A stretch of DNA of 64,000 bases, taken from positions 186,001-250,000 of the forward strand of contig NZ_BMLC01000001.1 of NCBI RefSeq assembly GCF_014645015.1, written 5' to 3'. The position numbers were made by a program, and so were the translations under genes. Under the pieces are notes generated by a model. The model saw only the letters and a program-made list of their open reading frames with translations. It was not told the origin of the DNA and did no database searches. Source of the DNA: Salinibacterium xinjiangense. Its GTDB lineage: Bacteria > Actinomycetota > Actinomycetes > Actinomycetales > Microbacteriaceae. Within the stretch, counting starts at the first letter, position 1. Each line of letters starts with the position of its first letter. This document shows positions 29,275 through 36,240 of this stretch, one piece after another.

Positions 29275-29405
29275 ATTCCTGAGAGCTTGTTCCCGGCCGA
29301 GGGATCTTGGTTGAGCCAACCCGGCATGTATCAGGGGCGTAGAGCCCGAGACCGGAGGTATGCCTGAGCCGTCGCGGTTTCGGAGCACAGCCGCTACTTG
29401 CTCGC
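29275..29405. repeat. Type II 3' flank, second copy
   Basis: About 130 bp downstream of the immunity-like gene at 29420, similar with small gaps to 27955-28085. Shared blocks include AGGGATCT and AACCCGGC. On the minus strand a frame with SGIPPVSG resembles SGLPPIPG in the other copy, so it may be old coding sequence. Confidence 0.5.
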
Positions 29406-29419
29406 GCAGCTAAGTTCCC

Positions 29420-29962
29420 TCAGCGAGCTAAAGCCGTCCGGACGAGTTCGGAGAGTTGCTTGACTGGGACCTCACGCCGATAGAGGAAAGCGCCCAAGGC
29501 TTCGCCGTACACAATGCCTTGCACGGCGAACGGCATCCCTTTCCCTGTCTGCAGCATCGTCTGGCCGTTCCTGAAATCGAGTTTGTGGCCTTTGTAGATC
29601 ACCCATGTCGCGTCGGGACGTGCGTTCGTCATCACTTCACCGACATACGCCTGCATCTCTTCGATCAGTGCAAGCTGACCTGACGTGAATGGACCACTGC
29701 CCGGAACATCGCTCTCGGCTGTGGGGCTTGCCGGGTCCCACCAGGACGGCAGGTCCGCCGTCTCCGCCTCTCTTGGTTCGAGTATTCGTGTCAGGAACCA
29801 TGCATTGACTGCGTCCAGACTTTCGACACTGCCATCGAGTTGCGGATCGCCGGGCCCGCTCAACCGCTTCCGAAGACGCGCCTGCGCCGGTTCCAACTCC
29901 CGCACATATGCCTCGTGCAGCTCCTCGCGCTTTTCGCGACTGGCGTTCATGGTGTCCCACAT
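29420..29962 (-). CDS. Immunity-like protein, type II copy (intact)
   Basis: 180-residue paralogue of the gene at 28286, more diverged than the two type I copies are from each other. The N-terminus (MWDTMNASREKREELHEAYV) is almost identical and the C-terminus differs (QLSELVRTALAR). It starts 4 bp after the stop of the longest preserved toxin tail (29967-30170), making this the best-preserved toxin-tail/immunity pair in the array. Confidence 0.7.
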   Translation of the reverse strand: MWDTMNASREKREELHEAYVRELEPAQARLRKRLSGPGDPQLDGSVESLDAVNAWFLTRILEPREAETADLPSWWDPASPTAESDVPGSGPFTSGQLALIEEMQAYVGEVMTNARPDATWVIYKGHKLDFRNGQTMLQTGKGMPFAVQGIVYGEALGAFLYRREVPVKQLSELVRTALAR

Positions 29963-29966
29963 AATC

Positions 29967-30170
29967 TCAGGCTACCCACAGGCTGAAAGGGATACCGAGA
30001 CGCTTAAGCCGCTTAAGCAGCTCGACGTCTGGCCCAAGGGTGTTATTGCGACTCGTGAAGAAATGCCATTCGACTGTATCGACAACACTTTTTTTGTCGA
30101 GTCTCATGGCGACGTCGCGGTCGGCCTGGATTGCTGCGCGCGGCTGGCGCGCATGGTGTCCCGCCTGAGT
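29967..30170 (-). pseudogene. Polymorphic-toxin C-terminal remnant (REase-like)
   Basis: The frame reads AAIQADRDVAMRLDKKSVVD, then TVEWHFFTSRNNTLGPD and ends VELLKRLKRLGIPFSLWVA before a TGA. The pattern of an xxD-rich helix, a VxxVxWHFF strand and an LLxxLxxxGI end is familiar from restriction-endonuclease-fold toxin domains at the C-termini of actinobacterial polymorphic toxins. Upstream (about 30131) it meets the repeat boundary, so only the last 54-67 codons remain and no start, pre-toxin or secretion domain is present. Confidence 0.6.
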
Positions 30171-30777
30171 TCAGGCCAAGGCGGCCAACTCTTTCCGCAC
30201 CCATGAGGACAGCGTGTCAACTGCCACCTCACGCCCAGACCGAACAACGCCAACCGCTTCTTTGTATACGACATCACGCACGGGAAGAGGTGACCCTCTC
30301 CCCACCTCCAGCATCGTCAACCCATTCCTGAAATCACGCTTGCTGCCCTTATAAATCACCCAGTGCGCACCAGGGATAGCGGCAATCAACACTTCACCGA
30401 GATACGCCTGCACGTCATTGATGAGCGCAAGCTGACTCGACGTGAACGGACCACTGCCGGGAACCCCACTCTCGGCTGTGGGTCTTGCCGGGTTCCACTA
30501 GGACGGCAGATCCACCGTTTCTGTGTCGTGCCGTTCCTTGATGAGTGACAGAAACCATTCGTTCACCGCATCCAGGCTTTCGATACTGCCATCGAGTTGC
30601 GGATCACCGGGCCCGCTCAACCGAATCCGAAGACGCGCCAGCGCCGGCTCCAACTCCCGCACATACGCCTCATGCAGTTCCTTGCGCTTTTCGCGACTGG
30701 CGCTCATGGTGTCCCACATAATCTCAGGCTACCCACAGGGTGAAGGGGATACCGAGGCGATCAAGCCGCTTGAGCAG
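30128..30777. repeat. Type I repeat unit, right copy
   Basis: Near-identical to 28243-28892 (offset 1885 bp). It abuts the type II toxin-tail remnant directly at about 30131, which marks a recombination joint. Confidence 0.85.
30171..30719 (-). pseudogene. Immunity-like gene, type I copy with nonsense codon
   Basis: Collinear with the intact copy at 28286 over all 183 codons, but codon 74 is TAG (30498-30500) where the intact copy has TGG (Trp in DLPSWW). The remainder still reads without gaps to AYLGEVLIAAIPGAHWV and SSWVRKELAALA. A recent single-base inactivation. Confidence 0.85.
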
Positions 30778-30840
30778 AGCGACGTCATGAGGCGGGAGCC
30801 TGACCACAGGGGTCGAGAAAAATCCGGTCTTCATGGGGCG
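30724..30840 (-). pseudogene. Second toxin-tail remnant
   Basis: Frame reads MKTGFFSTPVVRLPPHDVAL, continuing LKRLDRLGIPFTLWVA before the TGA. The end matches the other tails, whereas the part before LPPHD differs from the WHFF version at 29967-30170. Upstream the frame is closed by a stop at about 30859. It ends 4 bp ahead of the nonsense-mutated immunity-like gene. Confidence 0.5.
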
Positions 30841-31109
30841 ACCGTCTCCGCGTGATGTTGCCCAGCAAGTTCATTCTTTGAAGGACGTTCAACGCATCCG
30901 GCACAACTATCGGTGCGCGCGCGCTCTGAACATCCCCACGTTCGGGGAAATCGTCAGAGAGACCAGCTGCAACACCCCGCACAGACGGCCGCAAGGCGGA
31001 AGGCGGCCGGGACACGTGTGGTAGCGATCAACAACACTCGTTGCGGTCCGTAGGGGCGACCTGCGCATACAGCCGACCGAAGGAGACCAGAAATCGCGAG
31101 CCCTCTGCA

Positions 31110-31592
31110 CTATTTCTTAGCGGCTTCCGCGGCGCTGTCAGTCTCGTCGTTGACCGTCAACGAGAGTATGAAGCCATAAAGATCGGCGGTGTCGTCGTCG
31201 AAGGCATTTTCGTATGATCCATGGTGGTTATTCGCGCCAGCGCCGTGACTAGTCTCGTTTTGCGCAAGCCAGCCCTGGCGCATCCATGAACCGGAGGTGT
31301 CTGCTACGGACTGCTGTTTGGCTTCCCCCGTCACGGGAACGAGACCTGCTGTCGTTTGAACCTGCCGACACCGGACGCTCATGAGCCCATCGACTTTCCC
31401 CTTCACGCGAAGCGATGGCTGATCTCCTGCCTCGCCGTACGTGTCAAACTGCCACTAAACCGCTGGGCGGTCAACAAACAAGCGGGACAGCCAATCGGTA
31501 TTGGCCGGGTAGAGGGTGAAGTCCACGATGTCACCGACGGTGATAAGGAGGTGCTCTTCCGCGACCTGCCATTCCGTAAACCATACGAGCAT
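31110..31592 (-). pseudogene. DUF6578-like gene with internal amber codon
   Basis: One uninterrupted frame except for TAG at codon 46 (31455-31457). Before it: MLVWFTEWQVAEEHLLITVG and LYPANTDWLSRLFVDRPAV; after it: WQFDTYGEAGDQPSLRVKG, then a C-terminus with NNHHGSYENAFDDDTADLYG. The N-terminal W-x-x-x-WQ pattern followed by a VGD segment resembles proteins annotated DUF6578; that family call is tentative. Codon use is good on both sides of the stop, so one gene of about 160 codons was split. Confidence 0.5.
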
Positions 31593-31766
31593 GAGGCCAA
31601 CGATCCCAGATCGTCAGTAGTGACGATTCGCGCAGCTGCAGCAGCCGGACGACCAACGCGGCTGTCTTCATCCAGCGCGATTCATCAAGAACTATTTCCT
31701 ATCAGCGGTTGACGGTATTCGGCGGCCCGGGGCAGGGTTATCTCATTCCCATGACTGGAGTCCACC

Positions 31767-32420
31767 ATCGCTGAACGCATCTCACCACGGCAGTTCTATG
31801 CCTCCGACGGAGTCGAGGACTGGCGGGTCGTCTTTGATGGCGTACAGACCTTTTTCGCCACCGGCTCATTCGCCAAGGGAGTGGAACTGGTCGAGGTCGT
31901 CGGGCTGCTTGCGGACGCGGCGGACCATCACCCGGACGTAGACCTTCGCTACGCTGGCGTGACCGTGAGGCTGTTCACCCACGAGGTCGGCGACATCAGC
32001 AACCGGGACGTGGCACTGGCGCAACAGATCTCGATCGCGGCTCGTGAACTAGGTATCGCCGCCGACCCATCCAAAGTGCAGACCGTGCAGGTTTCCATCG
32101 ACGCCCTCGATACTGCCGGGGTGCTGCCGTTCTGGAGCGCGGTGCTCGGCTACGATCGGTTCGGCGACGAGGATGTGGTGGACCCGCTCAGCCGCGGCCC
32201 ATGGCTCACGTTCCAGCAAATGGACGAGCCGCGACCGCAACGCAATCGCATCCACATCGATGTTTCGGTTCCACGCGACCAGGCCGAGGCGCGCATCGCC
32301 GCCGCACTGGCAGCCGGCGGCCGCATGGTGACCGACGCCCACGCGCCGTCGTGGTGGACGCTTGCTGACGCCGAAGGTAACGAGGTCGACGTCGTGCCTC
32401 GGCGGGAAGACAGCGACTAG
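31767..32420 (+). CDS. Pterin-4a-carbinolamine dehydratase-like / VOC fusion protein with abnormal start
   Basis: About 217 residues. The N-terminal half has PCD-like DWRVVFDG and HHPDVDLRYAGVTVRLFTH; the C-terminal half (from about 103) is a VOC/glyoxalase fold (FWSAVLGYDRFGDE; NRIHIDVSVPRDQAEARIAA; WWTLADAEGNEVDV). Related proteins begin MAERISPRQF; here the same residues are preceded by ATC at 31767 in place of ATG, with GGAG 6 bp upstream. The next normal start is GTG at 31881, which would delete much of the PCD domain. Either ATC is used or the gene is inactivated at its start. Confidence 0.7.
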   Translation: MAERISPRQFYASDGVEDWRVVFDGVQTFFATGSFAKGVELVEVVGLLADAADHHPDVDLRYAGVTVRLFTHEVGDISNRDVALAQQISIAARELGIAADPSKVQTVQVSIDALDTAGVLPFWSAVLGYDRFGDEDVVDPLSRGPWLTFQQMDEPRPQRNRIHIDVSVPRDQAEARIAAALAAGGRMVTDAHAPSWWTLADAEGNEVDVVPRREDSD

Positions 32421-32493
32421 AGCGCGTCCACAGACATCCGGGCTGTCGTGAACCGCGGCGCGGTTGTGCACAGTTAAGGTGATGGCATTGGCT

Positions 32494-32634
32494 TTACGAC
32501 GGCATTTCTCCGCCGGTGTACTCCTAAAGCGAAGGGTCAGCCAGAACCTCCACCATCGCGGGCGCGTGCTGCGCCGACAACGGTTCCAACGAAAGTCGCG
32601 CAGAAATAATGGGTTCAGATTCAGGCCAATCCAC
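32494..32634 (-). pseudogene. GNAT acetyltransferase N-terminal fragment
   Basis: From a GTG at 32634 with AAGGA just upstream: DWPESEPIISARLSLEPLSA, then MVEVLADPSL-stop-EYTGGEMPS-stop. This is the first 45 residues of a RimJ/RimL-like GNAT. A TAG stands where Tyr is expected and the rest is gone. Confidence 0.6.
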
Positions 32635-32869
32635 TCCTTGAGGGAGGCAGACTCCTGAGGTCCAGTGCCCGCGTTCGGCGATAGAAAGTTGCTCGAGACA
32701 GTCCAAGATCGCGGGAGACCGTTGTCGCAGCCTCACCACCAATGAGTCGACGGGCATCGCCGATGTGGCTGTCGGTGATCAGCTGGGGCCGCCCACCGAG
32801 ATCCTTACCGGCCTCGCGGCGCTCAGCGATGGTGTCGACAACACGCTCTCGCTTGATCTCGAGTTCCAT
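32621..32869 (-). pseudogene. Serine recombinase (resolvase/invertase) C-terminal fragment
   Basis: Reads ERREAGKDLGGRPQLITDSH, then VSRDLGLSRATFYRRTRAL, the linker and HTH of Hin/Pin-type resolvases. The catalytic N-terminal domain with the active serine is absent; upstream sequence shows no continuation in any frame. Its end overlaps the GNAT fragment by 14 bp. Confidence 0.7.
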
Positions 32870-33480
32870 ATTTGATCCCGCATGGCAGCCCTGCCCCTCG
32901 CAAAGCCCTACATGCGCTGGTCAACGCAGACGGTGAGACCCATGACCGGGCTGATCATCAGTGAAAGCAGCGCAGCGCCGCTCTTTCATCAGCGGTGCCC
33001 ACATTGCGCGGAATCGTGGGTAGCGCGAAACGGTACACACGATCGTTTTTTGCCTTCCTTCGAATCTTCTGCGGCACATTGCGCAACGCGCAAGCTCGAT
33101 TCGACCAGCTAGAAGCGGTCCCGGGATGACGGGCACATCGGCCCCGTCATTGAGAAGTCTTCTGGAGCCTCGCAAGTCGACGCCAAGCTGTAGGGATTGG
33201 GTCTCGACCCAGCGACACCGCTCTTGACTCGATCTGCTCGACAGTCAAACCGGTCAGACCAGTCAGACCAGTCAGAACTGTCTACGACTAAATGCAAGAC
33301 ACACAACACCAATCAAGGTGTCAACAAAACCGACAGCAGACCCCTCAAACCAAGCGCCCACCCACGAACCACCAATGCCACGAGATCGGGAGTGATCACG
33401 AATGATCTCGCATCCGCCCCCACCCTTCGAATTACTGGGAACGAAGAGTTCTTCACCCTAGAATGAGCGTCCCCGTACTT
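32870..33480. other. Gene-poor right end of the island
   Basis: 611 bp with no convincing gene on either strand. It contains a short 9-bp tandem repeat (GTCAGACCA about 2.7 times, 33253-33279) and ends at the attR repeat. Short open frames here lack any recognisable motif. Confidence 0.6.
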
Positions 33481-33524
33481 CTTCACACGGAAGAGGTCAT
33501 CGGTTCGACTCCGGTATCGCCCAC
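33481..33524 (+). repeat. Right attachment-like repeat (attR), partial tRNA-Val copy
   Basis: 44 bp matching 24852-24895 with one mismatch. Only the tRNA 3' half is present, so this is not a functional tRNA. Confidence 0.9.
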
Positions 33525-33596
33525 CACCCACATCCATCCGGAAGTATCGACAGGGCCGTGCCATCCGGGCGGCGTCGCGAATCCCAGGAGTCTCGC

Positions 33597-34403
33597 GTGA
33601 CTCGTTCAGCGCACACCTCCGGAAGCCTCCGCCAGTTCCTTTCTGGGGTGAGGATGCTCGGCGCGGGTTTCGGCGTCTGGCGGACGGCTCCGGCGCTGAT
33701 GATGCTCGGCCTGCTCCCCGCCGTCATCGTCGCGATAGCGTTCGGATTCGGCGTGGTTGCGCTCGGCCTGAACCTGGAGTCCATCACGGTCGCCATCACT
33801 CCGTTCGCCTCGGAATGGGACGAACCCCTCCGTAGCGGAGCCCGCGTCCTGGCCGGCCTTGCGATGCTCGTCGTCGCCGTCCTGTTCATCATCAATGCCT
33901 TCACCGCGGTGACCCTCATCGTCGGCCAGCCGTTGTACGAGCGTATCTGGCAACACGTCGAGGGCCTCAGTGGGGGTGCCCCCGATGCGCCAGACGTCAC
34001 TTTTCTTGCCGGTATGTCGCGAGGCGTGACGGACGGCATCCGGATGCTCATCCCGACCGTGCTTACGGGGGCTGCCCTGTTCGCACTCGGGTTCGTTCCC
34101 GTCGCCGGCACCATCCTGTCTGCCTGTCTCGGCGCGGTCGCCGGCGGCTGGTTTCTCGCCGTCGAACTCACGGGGCCGGCCTTCGAATCCCGAGGCAAGA
34201 CCCTGGCCGAACGCCGACGCGTACTCAGGGCCCACCGGCCCATGGTGACGGGCTTCGGCCTCGCGAGCTACCTCGTGTTCCTCATCCCTCTCGGTGCCGT
34301 GGTGATGATGCCGGTCGCGGTAGCGGGTGCTGCAACCCTGAGCAGGGCGCTGCTGGCGCCTGAGACCGAGCCCGTCAGCGGGCTCGACCAAACCATGTCG
34401 TGA
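33597..34403 (+). CDS. EI24-domain (CysZ-like) membrane protein
   Basis: 268 residues with four or more hydrophobic spans, beginning GSLRQFLSGVRMLGAGFGVW and with GQPLYERIWQHVE in the central loop, as in actinobacterial EI24/CysZ-type proteins. E. coli CysZ moves sulfate; the substrate here is unknown. The GTG at 33597 has AGGAG 6 bp upstream. It is the first core gene after attR. Its last 29 bp overlap the convergent DUF2071 gene. Confidence 0.85.
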   Translation: MTRSAHTSGSLRQFLSGVRMLGAGFGVWRTAPALMMLGLLPAVIVAIAFGFGVVALGLNLESITVAITPFASEWDEPLRSGARVLAGLAMLVVAVLFIINAFTAVTLIVGQPLYERIWQHVEGLSGGAPDAPDVTFLAGMSRGVTDGIRMLIPTVLTGAALFALGFVPVAGTILSACLGAVAGGWFLAVELTGPAFESRGKTLAERRRVLRAHRPMVTGFGLASYLVFLIPLGAVVMMPVAVAGAATLSRALLAPETEPVSGLDQTMS

Positions 34404-35091
34404 CACCCTCGCTGTACAGCACCGAATCGGGAGGAGTGTTCGAGATGCCGGGGATTCCGGCGCGTTGGAGAAGCGTGTCGTCGAGAGACAGCAGTTCAGC
34501 GTCGACCAGCGGCCAGGGCTCGTGATGGTTGGGCAGGAAAATGGTCCGGCCGAACCGGCGAGTGAACAGGCCCCAGCGGGCGGTGAGGAAGTCAGCCGTG
34601 GGGTCACCCACTACAGGCGTGGATCCCGGCCGCATGATCATCCTGAATTCACCGTCACCGACCATTCGCCTCGAGGTGTATTCGATTGTGCCGTCGCCCT
34701 CGATGAGCACGGTCTTCGCCCAGAAGTACGGGATCGAGAAGGCCGCTCGCGCCGCGAGCACCGAGGTGAGCCTCGATGCCTCGAGCGAGCAGAAGATCAC
34801 CCCTCGCCGACCCTGCTCATCCACACCGTAGAGCCGCACGTTGACCTCGGCGAATGAGCCGAGATAGGGAATGGGCGGGCTGCCGAACAGGGTCGCGCGA
34901 TCGAGATAGAACGCGATCAGGCCCACCCAGCTCGATCCGTCGTGTTCATCCGGTCGCACGCCCTCGGGCATGAGTCCCGCCAGCGCGGCCGAAGGAACTC
35001 GCCAGTGCAGGAAGGCCAGTTTCGACCAACGCTGGCTCGCCACCGCCCGTCCGCTCAGTTCCGGCGCGACCTGGCGAATCGGTTCGATCAT
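34375..35091 (-). CDS. DUF2071 family protein (YqjF-like)
   Basis: 238 residues. The start QRWSKLAFLHWRVPSAALAG and FAEVNVRLYG are typical of DUF2071. No catalytic function is established for the family. The ATG overlaps the stop of the upstream Amt-like gene by 4 bp (ATGA), suggesting coupled translation. Confidence 0.85.
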   Translation of the reverse strand: MIEPIRQVAPELSGRAVASQRWSKLAFLHWRVPSAALAGLMPEGVRPDEHDGSSWVGLIAFYLDRATLFGSPPIPYLGSFAEVNVRLYGVDEQGRRGVIFCSLEASRLTSVLAARAAFSIPYFWAKTVLIEGDGTIEYTSRRMVGDGEFRMIMRPGSTPVVGDPTADFLTARWGLFTRRFGRTIFLPNHHEPWPLVDAELLSLDDTLLQRAGIPGISNTPPDSVLYSEGVTTWFGRAR

Positions 35092-36149
35092 GTTAGCGAC
35101 GCTACTCTCCTGCGCCTCACCATGCTGGCAAACGACCTGAGCGCCAGCCAGAGCACGACTGACACCACGGTCGAATATGCGGCGACGACGATAGTGCCGA
35201 CGATCTGAGCCTGGATCAACGCCACCGAGCCCGTGAAGGCGAATCCCATGTTGGTCGCGAGCAGCCCGAGAAGCACGACACCGACCGCTCCGGCTACCAG
35301 GTGAGTGCCGACGACGTACCACTGCTGGCGCCTGCTCTTGCCGACCCTGCTCAGAGTGAAGACGCAGGCGGCTGCCCCCGCCAGCACGCCCGAGGCCGCG
35401 GCCGACACCGGCGTGAACAGCGGCGCCCCGGCCGTGACAGCTACAAGGCCAGAGACGAGCCCGGCCGCTACCGAGTTGAGAGTCACCGACCGATGCCGGA
35501 TGCGCTGCACCACGAGCCATCCCACCATTCCACCCACCGCACCGACCACACCGTTGACCAGGATGCTCGGGCTCACGTCATCAACAGCGAACTCAGCGCC
35601 CGCGAGCCACACGATCCATCCAGAGCACAACCCGATCACGCCGAGCAGTCCCGTTGTGCGGGTGATCGTCGCTGTCTTCACCCGTGATCCGCCGCAGATC
35701 AGCACTCCGAGCGCGGCCGCTCCCGCTGCAACATTCACCGGAAGAGATCCCCCATGATCAATGGGCAGGATTCCCATGCTCCAGCTCGGGACGAACGACG
35801 AGAACGAGCGAATCGCCGTCGGCACGTACACCAGCAAGCTCCAGAGCAGACCAAAAACAAGGGTGACGACAACGCCACCACCGGCGGAACGTACGGCGAT
35901 GGTCGCGAGGTAGGAGGCCACCCCGCCGAGCACAGCCACGGGCAGGAACAGTGGCTCGGTGACATCCGGCAGCAGCACGGAGGCGAGCATCAGCCACGAG
36001 ACGATTCCCGTCCCGGCGCACGCCAGTGACAGCAGCACGGACCGCACCCAGGGAGCCACTGGCAACATCCGCGCATCGACAACCGTGAGCGAGACGAGGA
36101 TGAGCACGATGGCCAGCATCGAGCCGACCGACACTTCCCAGTTCCCCAC
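35088..36149 (-). CDS. Divergent ammonium-transporter (Amt) paralogue
   Basis: 353 residues, about 10 spans. The Amt fold is seen in HGGSLPVNVAAGAAALG and YVVGTHLVAGAVGVVLLG. Against the neighbouring true Amt, the second twin histidine is kept (His283) but the first is Asn139, and the WFGWFGFNAG region is changed to SGWIVWLAG. The N-terminal FYGGLV segment and C-terminal tail are also different. It may conduct poorly, sense, or carry another substrate. It is downstream of amt behind a hairpin and overlaps the DUF2071 gene. Confidence 0.8.
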   Translation of the reverse strand: MGNWEVSVGSMLAIVLILVSLTVVDARMLPVAPWVRSVLLSLACAGTGIVSWLMLASVLLPDVTEPLFLPVAVLGGVASYLATIAVRSAGGGVVVTLVFGLLWSLLVYVPTAIRSFSSFVPSWSMGILPIDHGGSLPVNVAAGAAALGVLICGGSRVKTATITRTTGLLGVIGLCSGWIVWLAGAEFAVDDVSPSILVNGVVGAVGGMVGWLVVQRIRHRSVTLNSVAAGLVSGLVAVTAGAPLFTPVSAAASGVLAGAAACVFTLSRVGKSRRQQWYVVGTHLVAGAVGVVLLGLLATNMGFAFTGSVALIQAQIVGTIVVAAYSTVVSVVLWLALRSFASMVRRRRVASLT

Positions 36150-36166
36150 GGTGCTCCTTTGGACGA

Positions 36167-36209
36167 CACAGAAAGGGTGCCACTCCGAAGAGAGGCACCC
36201 ATTGCTGTG
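36167..36209 (-). terminator. Hairpin between amt and the Amt paralogue
   Basis: 7-bp stem (36175-36181 with 36194-36200), extended by an outer 6-bp pairing (36167-36172 with 36204-36209). It lies downstream of neither-coding DNA between the paralogue start (36149) and amt stop (36241), so it should limit amt read-through. Confidence 0.55.
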
Positions 36210-36240
36210 TGATTATTCAATTATGCCGTGATATTGCAGG

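Larger units (their letters stand above)
24852..33524. mobile_element. Degenerate genomic island in tRNA-Val(CAC)
   Basis: About 8.6 kb bounded by the 44-bp tRNA-derived repeats. Directly inside the left end is an integrase relic. Contents are accessory and mostly broken: the membrane two-gene cassette, GNAT fragments, IS30 fragment, toxin-tail/immunity-like array, DUF6578-like pseudogene, serine recombinase tail. Flanks are ordinary core genes. Coding density is low, and the 25.9-27.3 kb part is visibly richer in A+T than the chromosome around it. No intact recombinase remains, so mobility is probably lost. Confidence 0.87.

Noticed and set aside
27955-30777. Repeats considered as a CRISPR or VNTR
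   Set aside because: Units are about 650 bp coding repeats, not short spaced repeats.
28138-32634. All four premature stops in island relics (about 28199, 30498, 31455, 32524) are TAG, hinting at amber recoding
   Set aside because: Many intact core genes here (alaS, ruvX, pdxS) end in TAG and the affected genes show other decay. Four cases of single-base change from TGG/TAC/CAG is not surprising.
24822-33530. Second functional tRNA-Val at the right end of the island
   Set aside because: Only the 3' half is present; acceptor 5' strand and D arm are absent.
33313-33564. Minus-strand 83-codon frame across attR
   Set aside because: It reads through the tRNA-derived repeat and has no coding signature.
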